64,000 bases of DNA from CBDAKK01 sp965196605 (lineage in GTDB: Bacteria > Spirochaetota > Spirochaetia > WTKD01 > G963693115): assembly GCA_965196605.1 (NCBI GenBank), contig CBDAKK010000002.1, positions 1 to 64,000 of the forward strand, read 5' to 3'. This document shows, in pieces, positions 25,153 through 34,305 of the stretch (position 1 is its first letter; every line of letters begins with the position of its first letter). The notes under the pieces were generated by a model. It ran no database searches. It saw nothing but the letters and a program-made list of their open reading frames with translations, and was not told the origin of the DNA. The position numbers were made by a program, and so were the translations under genes.

Positions 25153-26184
25153 TTAAAAGTCTATCATCACCTTTACGGTGTCGGCTCGGCCTTCTGCCGC
25201 AAAGTTGTAGGCTGCAATGGACTCTTCAAAGGCAAAGGTTTTGGTAATAAGACGCTCCAAGTCTACGGCGCCTGAAGCTATGAGGGAGAGGGCGCGCTCA
25301 AAGCAGTTTGTGTAGCGGAAAACGGTTTCTAGGCTCAGCCCCAAAACTTGCAGCAATGGCACGTTAAGTGGCGCTCTTTCGTTCATCATGCCAACCAACA
25401 CGGCGCGCCCGCCACGCCTACAGCAGCGGAACATATCCTCATAGGCTGCTACGCTGCCACTTGCTTCAAACAAAACATCAACACCACGCCCGCGCGTGTG
25501 TTGCAAAACTTTTTCTTCAAGACTTTCTTTGCGCGCGTGTATTGCGACCACGCCCTTGTATGAAGCAGCTATTGCAAGCTTTTCCTCCACAATGTCGGAA
25601 ATAAGCACTGTGCTACATCCAGAGCTTAAAGCGGCAAGGGCTATCATAATACCTATGGGCACTGCACCCACTACAAGCGCAACATCGCCCGGCTGTATGC
25701 GCGCCTTCTTGGCTGCTTCAATGCCTATGGCACAGGGTTCAACCATGGCGCCTTCGTGAAAGCTGACATTTTGCGGCAAGGCAAAGGTAAAGGATTCGGG
25801 GTGCACCACGCTCTCGCGCATAACCCCATGCACGGGTGGTGTCGCCCAAAAAACCACGTCCTTGTCGAGGTTGTAATTGCCCTCAAGGCTTTGGCGCGAG
25901 CTAAAGCGCGGAATACCGGGCTCCATACACACCCTGTCACCTACAGCCAGCGTTGTAACTGCAGCGCCAACTTCTACCACCACGCCTGCAGCCTCGTGCC
26001 CCAAGACCATGGGGGAGTCTACCACAAAGTCGCCTATGCGCCCTTCGGTAAAATAATGCACGTCGCTACCACATATGCCACAGGCGGCTATTTTAATTCG
26101 TACATCGCGTTCACCAAGCCTTTCATCAATGGTAATGTCACGCATGCTCAGTTCGTTCTTTTTTTCTAAAACCAGTGCCTTCAT
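25153..26184 (-). CDS. NAD-dependent sorbitol/xylitol dehydrogenase
   Basis: A 343-residue medium-chain dehydrogenase of the sorbitol/xylitol dehydrogenase type, oxidising a polyol to its ketose. It has the catalytic zinc site GICGSDVHYF and GHEAAG, the block NYNLDKDVVFWATPPVHG and a Rossmann motif VALVVGAVPIGIMIAL. The structural-zinc cysteines of many relatives are missing (PRFSSRQSLEGNYNLD instead of a C-x2-C-x2-C-x7-C cluster), as in animal sorbitol dehydrogenase. The gene stands alone upstream of the repeat array. TACAAT lies 6 nt before the ATG and there is no clear ribosome binding site. Confidence 0.85.
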   Translation of the reverse strand: MKALVLEKKNELSMRDITIDERLGERDVRIKIAACGICGSDVHYFTEGRIGDFVVDSPMVLGHEAAGVVVEVGAAVTTLAVGDRVCMEPGIPRFSSRQSLEGNYNLDKDVVFWATPPVHGVMRESVVHPESFTFALPQNVSFHEGAMVEPCAIGIEAAKKARIQPGDVALVVGAVPIGIMIALAALSSGCSTVLISDIVEEKLAIAASYKGVVAIHARKESLEEKVLQHTRGRGVDVLFEASGSVAAYEDMFRCCRRGGRAVLVGMMNERAPLNVPLLQVLGLSLETVFRYTNCFERALSLIASGAVDLERLITKTFAFEESIAAYNFAAEGRADTVKVMIDF

Positions 26185-26343
26185 GGTTTTATTGTACTAT
26201 ACGAATACGCCACATAAATATTCGACAATAATTTCTCCATCATAAAAAAACCCTTAGTAAGAATTAAGCACATGAGGTTCTTCAAGCCTCGCAACGTACT
26301 TATACAAAACTCTGCCTGTACACAATACACTACTCTATGGCAT

Positions 26344-27180
26344 TTATTTTACAAATGAGGGAGACTGAGGCATAAAGATTTTTTCTATTCCTATTGCAGC
26401 TTCTTTTTTGCATTTGCATGAACGCAATACTTCTACGTTTACAATACCTCTACGCTTGGTAACTTCTGAGTCAATAAAATATACATTTCTCAATTTTTCT
26501 TTTGTAATTGCACGCTCAGGTACGTTTATAGACTCTACGCAACCTTTGTCTAGTAACAATATTTTATGAGCATAGCGCGCAGCTAAGTTCAAGTCGTGCA
26601 TGGCGATAAAACATGTAGATTGTAACAGCGAAACCGCTGATCTCAGTAATTCTAAAACTTCTAATTGATGGTGCATATCTAGGGCAGAAGTTGGCTCATC
26701 TAGTAACAAGACTTTTGGGCGACACACCAATGACTGAGCCAATGCAACAAGCTGTCTCTGTCCACCACTGAGTTGCGAAACATACCTGTGAGCAAGATGC
26801 GTAATGTGTAATACCTCTATTATCATGGACACTGTTTCTAAATCTTGTTCTGCAGATATTCTTTCAGAAGAGAATTTATGAGCCATGAGTATTACCTCAA
26901 AGACTGTAAGACATGCAGTAGAAGCTGTGTCTTGGGGCATATAACAAATATGGCGCGCGAGTTTCTCTCTCTTTAGTGTAGTTATATCCACACCTTCTAG
27001 AAACACCGTCTTTGAGGGCACTCTTAATATTCTCGATATGCACTTAAATAATGTGGTCTTGCCCGAGGCATTTGGACCAATAACACCCACAATATCTCCT
27101 GCATCTATACCATTAATAGATATATTGGACAAAATAGGCTTTTGGGCGTAACTAAATTCTAATTCTTTCACGCTTATCAT
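26344..27180 (-). CDS. ABC transporter ATPase, iron/haem/cobalamin uptake type (FecE/BtuD-like)
   Basis: A 278-residue ABC ATPase with Walker A GPNASGKTT, signature LSGGQRQLVALAQSL and Walker B VLLLDEPTSALD followed by the switch MHDLNLAARYAHK. It energises import of an iron complex, haem or cobalamin with the adjacent permease. ATG at 27180 is preferred because AAGGAG lies 5 bases upstream; the longer frame starts at GTG within that site. An unusual C-terminal tail contains a CKCKKEAAIG stretch that may bind metal, but this is speculative. It is last in an operon of three binding proteins, a permease and this ATPase. Confidence 0.9.
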   Translation of the reverse strand: MISVKELEFSYAQKPILSNISINGIDAGDIVGVIGPNASGKTTLFKCISRILRVPSKTVFLEGVDITTLKREKLARHICYMPQDTASTACLTVFEVILMAHKFSSERISAEQDLETVSMIIEVLHITHLAHRYVSQLSGGQRQLVALAQSLVCRPKVLLLDEPTSALDMHHQLEVLELLRSAVSLLQSTCFIAMHDLNLAARYAHKILLLDKGCVESINVPERAITKEKLRNVYFIDSEVTKRRGIVNVEVLRSCKCKKEAAIGIEKIFMPQSPSFVK

Positions 27181-27189
27181 AAACACTCC

Positions 27190-28260
27190 TTATACCCAGT
27201 TTTTATTTCTATGAGCCAAAATAAGACTTATAAAAAATGGAATACCAATTAAAGAAGTAATAATTCCAATCGGAAACACCACTCCCGGCACAAGGGTTTT
27301 ACTCACAATTGATGTCAATGACATCAGCAATGCCCCAACGAGGGCAGACATAGGTAAAAAATATCGTTGATATTCTCCTACAAGCATACGCGAAATGTGA
27401 GGACCCACCAGACCCACAAAGCCTACAACACCAATAAATGCTACGGAAACTGATGCTAGTATGGATATACAAAATAACATTTGTAGACGCAATGTTTCTA
27501 CATCAACACCCATTGCTTGCGCTTTTTCATTGCCAAGTCGCAAGGCTGTCATATGCCACACTTTGGTAGCAAAATATGGGCATAGCACAAATAATATGAG
27601 AGCACATAGTTGTATTTTGCCCCACGTTGCCTTGCCTAAGCTACCCATCATCCAAAATGTTAACTGAGTAAGTTCATTCTCCGTAGCACCGTATTGTAGC
27701 AATGACAATAAAGCCCCAAATGCAAAGAGTATAGCAATACCAGTCAGCACCATGGTTTCTGCAGTGACTCCTCTGAATTTTGTAAAAAAATACAAAAGCA
27801 AAGACGTAGCAAATGAAAATATAAATGCATTGATAGTCACTACATGCTGTACGGGAACATAGGGTATTCCTTTACCAAGAACAATACCTAATGCAGCCCC
27901 AAAACTTGCGGCAGATGAAATGCCGAGCGTGAAGGGATCGGCAAGTGGATTGTTCAAGATAGTTTGCATCTGAGCACCCGCAAGCGACAGCATAGTTCCC
28001 GTAACTACAGCCATGAGGGCAATGGGCAAGCGCAGATCCCATACAACAACCTCCATTTGAATAGAGGCTGCCCTTCTGTTAAATAATGTAGAAATAACTT
28101 CTAAAAACGAATAATTACCGGGGCCAGAAAACACGTCAAAAAATATAGAGATACCAAGCAGTAGTACAGCACCTGCTATGAAGACAAACTTTAGCTTCAC
28201 TGACTTAGTATATTCATGGGTAATGGTAGCCGCACCTTTCATATCATTAGCAACACTCAT
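27190..28260 (-). CDS. ABC transporter permease, FecCD/BtuC family
   Basis: A permease of about 356 residues with roughly ten hydrophobic segments. The FecCD-family features are PLADPFTLGISSAASFGAALG and the C-terminal GLVGPHISRMLVGEYQRYFLPMSALVGALLM. It forms the membrane part of an iron-siderophore, haem or vitamin B12 importer. ATG 28260 is preferred, with AGGA upstream; the longer frame to 28347 overlaps the binding-protein gene. It is separated from the ATPase by 9 bases. Confidence 0.9.
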   Translation of the reverse strand: MSVANDMKGAATITHEYTKSVKLKFVFIAGAVLLLGISIFFDVFSGPGNYSFLEVISTLFNRRAASIQMEVVVWDLRLPIALMAVVTGTMLSLAGAQMQTILNNPLADPFTLGISSAASFGAALGIVLGKGIPYVPVQHVVTINAFIFSFATSLLLYFFTKFRGVTAETMVLTGIAILFAFGALLSLLQYGATENELTQLTFWMMGSLGKATWGKIQLCALILFVLCPYFATKVWHMTALRLGNEKAQAMGVDVETLRLQMLFCISILASVSVAFIGVVGFVGLVGPHISRMLVGEYQRYFLPMSALVGALLMSLTSIVSKTLVPGVVFPIGIITSLIGIPFFISLILAHRNKNWV

Positions 28261-28309
28261 ATTTTTATATTCCTGTAATTGGGAGTTATTACATTGAGAT
28301 AAGAAGCAA

Positions 28310-29548
28310 CTACTCCAAGCTTGCCCAAAACATACCACTGTATTCAATAGGCAGAAACTTTTCGTGAAATTCTTTAAATGTCTTTTCAGGATCTAAATCA
28401 GCAAACTTGTCGGGATATAACCATTTGGCTATTTGCTGAATAGCTACAAAATGATACGGAGAATTATAAAACTGATGATATATACTATGGACTCGCTTAT
28501 TTTTTACGGCTTGCAAGGTTTGCCAACCAGTGCGTGAGGCAATCTTTTTTAATCTTTTCTGAGAATCTTGCTTTGTGGCTTTATACCCTAATAAGACTGC
28601 TCCCGTAGAGGGCTTTGCCTTAGACCAATTCGCACCCGTTCCTATGATAACATCGGGATCTATAACGAAGAGTTGTTCAGCACTAATTTTTCCACGCCCT
28701 AACCCAAAGACCTCACTGCCATAGTTTTTACCACCTGCAACTTCTACAAAACGCCCCATATTGTTTGACCCCCAAGTGCCATACTCGCTTGATTTTCCCC
28801 AACCAGAATTTGCAGCACTTTCCATAAATACAAGTGGTTTTTTATCTTCATCAATTTTTGAAATAACAGCATACACCTTTTGCATTTCTTTAAGATAGAA
28901 ATTTATGACTTTAAGCGCCTGTGCTTGTTTTTGAAAAATTTCCCCCAGCAGTACTATACTTGGCACGGTATGCTGCGTGGGACGCTGCCGAAAATCTACA
29001 AACACAGTTTTTATACCCGCCTTCTCTAATTTTTTAATTACACCTGTCTCTTCTGCCTTAGTAAAATTCTGCAAATTCATAATCACAATATCTGCCTTTA
29101 AACTTATTGCTTTCTCAATGCTAAAGTCTCCTTGATAAGGACTTCCTAATTGAGCAATATTGACTATCTCAGGAAATTTCTCTCTATACATTTCATAGGC
29201 ATCGGGGTCATAATTCTCTAAATCGTTTTTCCAACCGACAATATGCCTAAACGGATTGCCATTTTTGCCAAATAGCGGAGCAACGCTGTAAATCATACGA
29301 CTTTCACCGAGAATAATTTTCACCTCACCAGTTGGTACCATAACAGTACGCCCGGCAAGATCGACTATCTCTACTAATCCATTGTTATCTAATGCATCTG
29401 TAGATTTGTTTATATCACTGCCGCTTCCACGCGTAGAAGATGCCTCATTGTTTTTTTTAGTACAACTAATGCTTACAAACATGACAACAATAAGTAACAG
29501 AAAAACATGTATGCATTTTAAACTGTGTGTGTTTTTAGCATGTATCAT
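28310..29548 (-). CDS. Iron-complex-type ABC substrate-binding lipoprotein, copy 1
   Basis: A 412-residue lipoprotein. It has a signal peptide with lipobox Cys near residue 29 (LIVVMFVSISC), the helical-backbone binding fold typical of FecB/TroA-like proteins (VDLAGRTVMVPTG, FGKNGNPFRHIVGW) and a C-terminal IEYSGMFWASLE. It delivers substrate to the FecCD-type permease. It is almost identical to the next copy, differing in only two residues near the C-terminus (M/V and A/E). GAGGAGGAG precedes the ATG. Confidence 0.88.
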   Translation of the reverse strand: MIHAKNTHSLKCIHVFLLLIVVMFVSISCTKKNNEASSTRGSGSDINKSTDALDNNGLVEIVDLAGRTVMVPTGEVKIILGESRMIYSVAPLFGKNGNPFRHIVGWKNDLENYDPDAYEMYREKFPEIVNIAQLGSPYQGDFSIEKAISLKADIVIMNLQNFTKAEETGVIKKLEKAGIKTVFVDFRQRPTQHTVPSIVLLGEIFQKQAQALKVINFYLKEMQKVYAVISKIDEDKKPLVFMESAANSGWGKSSEYGTWGSNNMGRFVEVAGGKNYGSEVFGLGRGKISAEQLFVIDPDVIIGTGANWSKAKPSTGAVLLGYKATKQDSQKRLKKIASRTGWQTLQAVKNKRVHSIYHQFYNSPYHFVAIQQIAKWLYPDKFADLDPEKTFKEFHEKFLPIEYSGMFWASLE

Positions 29549-30852
29549 AATGTACTCCTCCTCATTTTTATTAATACAAACTTATTCCAAGCTTTCCCAA
29601 AATACACCGCTGTATTCAATAGGCAGAAACTTTTCGTGAAATTCTTTAAATGTCTTTTCAGGATCTAAATCAGCAAACTTGTCGGGATATAACCATTTGG
29701 CTATTTGCTGAATAGCTACAAAATGATACGGAGAATTATAAAACTGATGATATATACTATGGACTCGCTTATTTTTTACGGCTTGCAAGGTTTGCCAACC
29801 AGTGCGTGAGGCAATCTTTTTTAATCTTTTCTGAGAATCTTGCTTTGTGGCTTTATACCCTAATAAGACTGCTCCCGTAGAGGGCTTTGCCTTAGACCAA
29901 TTCGCACCCGTTCCTATGATAACATCGGGATCTATAACGAAGAGTTGTTCAGCACTAATTTTTCCACGCCCTAACCCAAAGACCTCACTGCCATAGTTTT
30001 TACCACCTGCAACTTCTACAAAACGCCCCATATTGTTTGACCCCCAAGTGCCATACTCGCTTGATTTTCCCCAACCAGAATTTGCAGCACTTTCCATAAA
30101 TACAAGTGGTTTTTTATCTTCATCAATTTTTGAAATAACAGCATACACCTTTTGCATTTCTTTAAGATAGAAATTTATGACTTTAAGCGCCTGTGCTTGT
30201 TTTTGAAAAATTTCCCCCAGCAGTACTATACTTGGCACGGTATGCTGCGTGGGACGCTGCCGAAAATCTACAAACACAGTTTTTATACCCGCCTTCTCTA
30301 ATTTTTTAATTACACCTGTCTCTTCTGCCTTAGTAAAATTCTGCAAATTCATAATCACAATATCTGCCTTTAAACTTATTGCTTTCTCAATGCTAAAGTC
30401 TCCTTGATAAGGACTTCCTAATTGAGCAATATTGACTATCTCAGGAAATTTCTCTCTATACATTTCATAGGCATCGGGGTCATAATTCTCTAAATCGTTT
30501 TTCCAACCGACAATATGCCTAAACGGATTGCCATTTTTGCCAAATAGCGGAGCAACGCTGTAAATCATACGACTTTCACCGAGAATAATTTTCACCTCAC
30601 CAGTTGGTACCATAACAGTACGCCCGGCAAGATCGACTATCTCTACTAATCCATTGTTATCTAATGCATCTGTAGATTTGTTTATATCACTGCCGCTTCC
30701 ACGCGTAGAAGATGCCTCATTGTTTTTTTTAGTACAACTAATGCTTACAAACATGACAACAATAAGTAACAGAAAAACATGTATGCATTTTAAACTGTGT
30801 GTGTTTTTAGCATGTATCATAATGTACTCCTCCTCATTTTTATTAATACAAA
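28336..30852. repeat. Tandem duplication of a 1272-bp binding-protein unit
   Basis: Copies 28336-29580 and 29608-30852 appear identical by eye. The 3' end shared with the third paralogue (29563-29640 versus 30835-30912) suggests that unequal recombination between similar gene ends made or maintains the duplication. Confidence 0.8.
29582..30820 (-). CDS. Iron-complex-type ABC substrate-binding lipoprotein, copy 2
   Basis: A 412-residue near-copy of the preceding lipoprotein, with the same signal peptide, lipobox and binding-protein domains. It ends IEYSGVFWESLE, identical to the end of the third, more divergent paralogue. The DNA of copies 1 and 2 repeats with period 1272 bp and looks identical over more than 1.2 kb, so the duplication is recent. 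Both have the same GAGGAGGAG ribosome binding site. Confidence 0.88.
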   Translation of the reverse strand: MIHAKNTHSLKCIHVFLLLIVVMFVSISCTKKNNEASSTRGSGSDINKSTDALDNNGLVEIVDLAGRTVMVPTGEVKIILGESRMIYSVAPLFGKNGNPFRHIVGWKNDLENYDPDAYEMYREKFPEIVNIAQLGSPYQGDFSIEKAISLKADIVIMNLQNFTKAEETGVIKKLEKAGIKTVFVDFRQRPTQHTVPSIVLLGEIFQKQAQALKVINFYLKEMQKVYAVISKIDEDKKPLVFMESAANSGWGKSSEYGTWGSNNMGRFVEVAGGKNYGSEVFGLGRGKISAEQLFVIDPDVIIGTGANWSKAKPSTGAVLLGYKATKQDSQKRLKKIASRTGWQTLQAVKNKRVHSIYHQFYNSPYHFVAIQQIAKWLYPDKFADLDPEKTFKEFHEKFLPIEYSGVFWESLE

Positions 30853-30853
30853 C

Positions 30854-32083
30854 TTATTCCAAGCTTTCCCAAAATACACCGCTGTATTCAATAGGCAGAA
30901 ACTTTTCGTGAAACTCTTTGAATATTTTCTCTGGATCAAGATTGACAAATTTTTCGGGATACAACCACTTTGCTATTTGTTGTACTGGCACAAAATACGC
31001 AGGATAATAACTAAATGCATGAAAAATAAGATGTACGTTTTTATTTTTTACTGCTCTTAAGGTCTGCCAGCCAACACGCGATACTACGGAATTTATTCCC
31101 TCTTGGATATTTTTTTTGTTTGCTTTATACCCGAGTGACACTGCTTTTGTATCAGATTTCAGTTTATGCCAATTACCACCCGTACCTATTATTACATCGG
31201 GATCTATAGCAAATAGTTGTTCCATGCTTATAGTCGCTGCCCATTTGTCTCCAAAAACTTCACTACCATAGTTTCTCCCACCTGCAATCTCCACAAGTCG
31301 ACCTATCCAATGAGAGCCAAAGAGCATATACTCTCCAACTTTTGACCACCCCCCATTGGGGGCGGACTCCAAAAGAACTAAGGGCTTTGTATCTTCCTCA
31401 ATTTTGTCAATTACCGAATACACTTTTTCCATTTCTATAAAAGAAAAGTTTATAAAATTAAGTGCTGCAGCCGTCTTTTGAAAAATTTGACCAATCAGCA
31501 ACATACTCGGAATTACGTATCTTTGGGGGTATTTACCAAAATCCAAAAAGACTGTTTTAACCCCAATTTTTTCTAATTTTTCAACAAGCCCTATTTCTTT
31601 TGACGCTTTAAAATGATGTAAATTTATAAATACAATGTCTGCATTTAAGGATATTACTTTCTCAATACTAAAAGTTCCTTTATGTAATTGACCTAAATCA
31701 GGAATCTTAGAAATTTCTGGAAATTTTTCTAGATATTTTTCATAAGTGTCGGGGTCATACTCTATCGCATTATTCCATCCCACAATATGCTTAAAGGGGT
31801 TACCATTTTTACCAAACAATGGAGCAATGGCATACACCATCAAACTGTTTCCTAAAACAACCTTGACATCGCCTGTTGGAACAGTTACAGTACGTCCCGC
31901 AAGGTCAACTATTTCTACAACTTTTCCCTTTTCCAATTTGTTAGTAAACTTTCTAGCACTATAATTAGCGCTCCTTACATGCAATTCTCCATCCTCTTTT
32001 AAGCAACTTATTTCAAAAAATAAAATAATAGACGTACATAATAGAGCAAAAATATTTGTAAAATATACAAGATGTTTATCCAT
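30854..32083 (-). CDS. Iron-complex-type ABC substrate-binding lipoprotein, divergent paralogue
   Basis: A 409-residue lipoprotein related to the two copies downstream. It has its own signal peptide (NIFALLCTSIILFFEISC) but the same core (VEIVDLAGRTVTVPTGDVK, FGKNGNPFKHIVGW) and an identical C-terminal IEYSGVFWESLE. It is the first gene of the importer operon and lies next to a palindrome-rich promoter region at about 32.12-32.18 kb. Sequence differences in the middle suggest a different or broader substrate. Confidence 0.88.
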   Translation of the reverse strand: MDKHLVYFTNIFALLCTSIILFFEISCLKEDGELHVRSANYSARKFTNKLEKGKVVEIVDLAGRTVTVPTGDVKVVLGNSLMVYAIAPLFGKNGNPFKHIVGWNNAIEYDPDTYEKYLEKFPEISKIPDLGQLHKGTFSIEKVISLNADIVFINLHHFKASKEIGLVEKLEKIGVKTVFLDFGKYPQRYVIPSMLLIGQIFQKTAAALNFINFSFIEMEKVYSVIDKIEEDTKPLVLLESAPNGGWSKVGEYMLFGSHWIGRLVEIAGGRNYGSEVFGDKWAATISMEQLFAIDPDVIIGTGGNWHKLKSDTKAVSLGYKANKKNIQEGINSVVSRVGWQTLRAVKNKNVHLIFHAFSYYPAYFVPVQQIAKWLYPEKFVNLDPEKIFKEFHEKFLPIEYSGVFWESLE

Positions 32084-32119
32084 TTTCTTTCTCGTCTAGG
32101 TTCTTTATAGACACTCTTT

Positions 32120-32148
32120 ACTGTACAAAAGTTTTGACAAGCTGTCAA
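32120..32148 (-). promoter_or_regulatory. Promoter of the iron-type importer operon
   Basis: On the minus strand TTGACA (32143-32148), a 17-bp spacer and TACAGT (32120-32125) form a good sigma-70-like promoter, about 30 bp before the first binding-protein ATG (32083). Confidence 0.65.
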
Positions 32149-32181
32149 TTGTTTTATTAATAAAACAATTATTTTAATAAT
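32134..32181. promoter_or_regulatory. Three adjacent palindromes at the importer promoter, candidate operators
   Basis: Three inverted repeats lie side by side: TTGACA-AGC-TGTCAA at 32134-32148 (overlapping the -35 box), a perfect 24-bp palindrome at 32147-32170 (AATTGTTTTATT and its reverse complement), and ATTATT-TT-AATAAT at 32168-32181. Metal-responsive repressors bind such sites before iron importers, but the protein here is unknown. Confidence 0.6.
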
Positions 32182-32462
32182 GAAACTTTCTCCTTGAAGT
32201 AAAAATTTATTGGGGATACATACGTAAGAACAAGGTAGCTTCCTTGAAAAGAATTGGACGGAAAAAGCTTATTAAAAACAGAAACACTAAAACAGTCGGT
32301 CGGCATTCTGTAATAGGGAATACCAACGAAAACATGCGCGCAAATCCTTTTACTGCTTGTCAAAATAGCTTCTCGACTATTTCGCTACGCGCACCACCCT
32401 ATTGCATAAATCAATATATAGCTATATTATAATATATAAAAAATAACATTAAGGAGACTACC

Positions 32463-33197
32463 ATGAAAAAATACATTCAAAGTACAGTGCTTATTTTCGC
32501 GCTTGCATTTTCTATGACCACTGCGCTCTTTGCAGAAAAAATTATTGTCGGAACTGAAGGGACTTACGCACCCTATACCTACCACAACAAAAGCGACACG
32601 CTTGTAGGCTTTGACGTGGAGGTTGCACAAGCCGTAGGAAAAGAAATTGGTGTGGAAATTGAATTTGTGGAAGCGCGCTGGGATGCCTTGCTTGCGGGAC
32701 TGAAAACTGGAAGATGGGATGTGGTTGCAAACCAAGTATGGTGGAATGCAGAGCGGAACAAGGACTTTAGTTTAACCAAGCCATACATGGAGGCAGGCGC
32801 TGCCATATTAGTGCGTAAGGAAAGCACAGCACAAAAAGCAGCAGACCTTACGGGGAAAAAAGCCGCGGTAAGCCTTACCAGCGCCTACCGCCCCTTGGTT
32901 CAAAAGCTTACAAAAAAAACGGTAACACAAGATGATTTCATAGTTGCTGCGAGTTTGCTGCGTTCCAAGCGCATAGACTTTGTGGTAAACGACTTCGATA
33001 CCATTGCACAATATTTGCACAATAACCCTACACTGCAGTTGCGCGCAATTGCGTGGAAGGAGGCGGGAACACACGATGTGGTATTTGCACTAAAAAAAGG
33101 GAATATCACCTTGCAAAAGCGCATAAACGAGGCCATAGCAACACTAGAAAAAAACGGCACAATAGAGAAAATATTTAAAAAATACATTTCAAAGTAG
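32463..33197 (+). CDS. Polar amino-acid (cystine-like) ABC substrate-binding protein
   Basis: A 244-residue family 3 solute-binding protein with a clear signal peptide (MKKYIQSTVLIFALAFSMTTALFA). The mature part carries VGTEGTYAPYTYHNKSDTLVGFDVEVAQAVG, DALLAGLKTGRWDVVANQV and ends with a short helix IEKIFKKYISK. It resembles cystine/polar amino-acid binding proteins. AAGGAG lies before ATG 32463, and a TATAAT (32428-32433) gives a likely promoter. The permease follows 9 bases downstream; no ATPase is adjacent. Confidence 0.88.
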   Translation: MKKYIQSTVLIFALAFSMTTALFAEKIIVGTEGTYAPYTYHNKSDTLVGFDVEVAQAVGKEIGVEIEFVEARWDALLAGLKTGRWDVVANQVWWNAERNKDFSLTKPYMEAGAAILVRKESTAQKAADLTGKKAAVSLTSAYRPLVQKLTKKTVTQDDFIVAASLLRSKRIDFVVNDFDTIAQYLHNNPTLQLRAIAWKEAGTHDVVFALKKGNITLQKRINEAIATLEKNGTIEKIFKKYISK

Positions 33198-33206
33198 CGC
33201 AGCATC

Positions 33207-33860
33207 ATGAATGAAATGATAGAGCTTATTTACAATTCCTTTTTCATATTACTGAAGGCGCTAATAGTATACACAATTCCCCTCTCTATCATTTCATTTT
33301 TGCTTGGTCTCTGCATTGCGTTTTTCATATCAACCTCACGACTGCTGTGTCCCCCGTGGGTTAACGCGTTTTTACAAATATACGTTATCATCATTCGGGG
33401 GACGCCGCTCATCGTGCAGTTGTTTGTAATATTCTACGCGCTCCCGTGGGTGGGAATAGTCATAGACCCCATTCCTTCGGCAGTTTTAGGACTCTCTGTG
33501 CATGTGGGCGCTTACGCCTCTGAAACCATGCGCGGCTCACTTGGCGCGGTACCAGAAAACTTACGAGAATCAGGCGTGTCAGTAGGCTTTACTCGCTTGC
33601 AAAATTTTTGGCATGTGCTCATGCCTCACGCAGCCTACAGCATGGTACCGCCGCTTTTTAATTCGTTTATAGACTTGGTAAAAGCAACTTCCCTTGTCTC
33701 GCTCATTCTTGTACCAGAGGTAATGCGTAAAGCGCAAGAAATTGCCGCAGTTACCAACAACTTCATTTTGATATATGTGGAAGCCGCCCTCATATATTTA
33801 TTGTTTTGCCTCATACTCGAAAAAATACAAAGGCTTTTAGAAAATAAAGTACGCCTCTAA
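33207..33860 (+). CDS. Polar amino-acid (cystine-like) ABC transporter permease
   Basis: A 217-residue His/Glu/Gln/Arg-type permease with five to six hydrophobic segments. It has the family motif AYASETMRGSLGAVP and the EAA-type loop RESGVSVGFTRLQNFWHVLMPHA. It forms the membrane channel for the binding protein upstream. The ATPase must be encoded elsewhere. It is followed by a repeat cluster rather than by another gene of the operon. Confidence 0.88.
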   Translation: MNEMIELIYNSFFILLKALIVYTIPLSIISFLLGLCIAFFISTSRLLCPPWVNAFLQIYVIIIRGTPLIVQLFVIFYALPWVGIVIDPIPSAVLGLSVHVGAYASETMRGSLGAVPENLRESGVSVGFTRLQNFWHVLMPHAAYSMVPPLFNSFIDLVKATSLVSLILVPEVMRKAQEIAAVTNNFILIYVEAALIYLLFCLILEKIQRLLENKVRL

Positions 33861-33869
33861 GCCACGCTA

Positions 33870-34305
33870 CTTCACACACACCCATGCCCTCCATGGCACG
33901 GCTGCCACCTACGACTCCCGAATTTCCTTCTTTGGTTCTTTTTCATAATTGCACTTGTGCCTTGCTCCCTATGGCGTTAGCCTCACTCGCGTAGCTTCCT
34001 AGACTCCGTTCCTTAGTCCCTATGGCGTAGCCCCAAAACTGCACCACTTCTTTTTCTTTTTTTCTTTGGTACCTTTCTTTTTTCTTTTTGAAAAAAGAAA
34101 AAAGAAAGTACGGCCATCCGAATAGATAGCGTATTTAGAATAGTTGCTTGGCAACAGAAAGCGTGCATCACAGCGTCAGCAAAATTGCGATAGCTTCCAC
34201 GCGCAGAGCGCTCGCTTGTGCCATGGATGGCACGCATAAAGCGCCAAGGATGGTGTACAGCATCTTACCCAATGGGGGTGTGGGGGCGCAAGCCCCCGCA
34301 ACTAC
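33870..34305. repeat. Dispersed repeat cluster A
   Basis: No gene is seen between the permease and the MFS gene. The region combines a polypyrimidine/polypurine hairpin (34073-34108), a module CGGCCATCCGAATAGATAGCG with GTTGCTTGGCAAC (about 34110-34152), CCATGGATGGCACGC (about 34221-34235) and a G-rich block GGGGGTGTGGGGG. The same modules recur at 42.1-43.1, 51.6-52.1 and 62.2-62.6 kb, sometimes inverted. Confidence 0.8.
34073..34108. repeat. Polypyrimidine/polypurine hairpin A
   Basis: A 17-bp perfect inverted repeat (34073-34089 with 34092-34108) with only two central bases. All left-arm bases are C or T. Member of a family of four such hairpins with differing stems. Confidence 0.85.
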
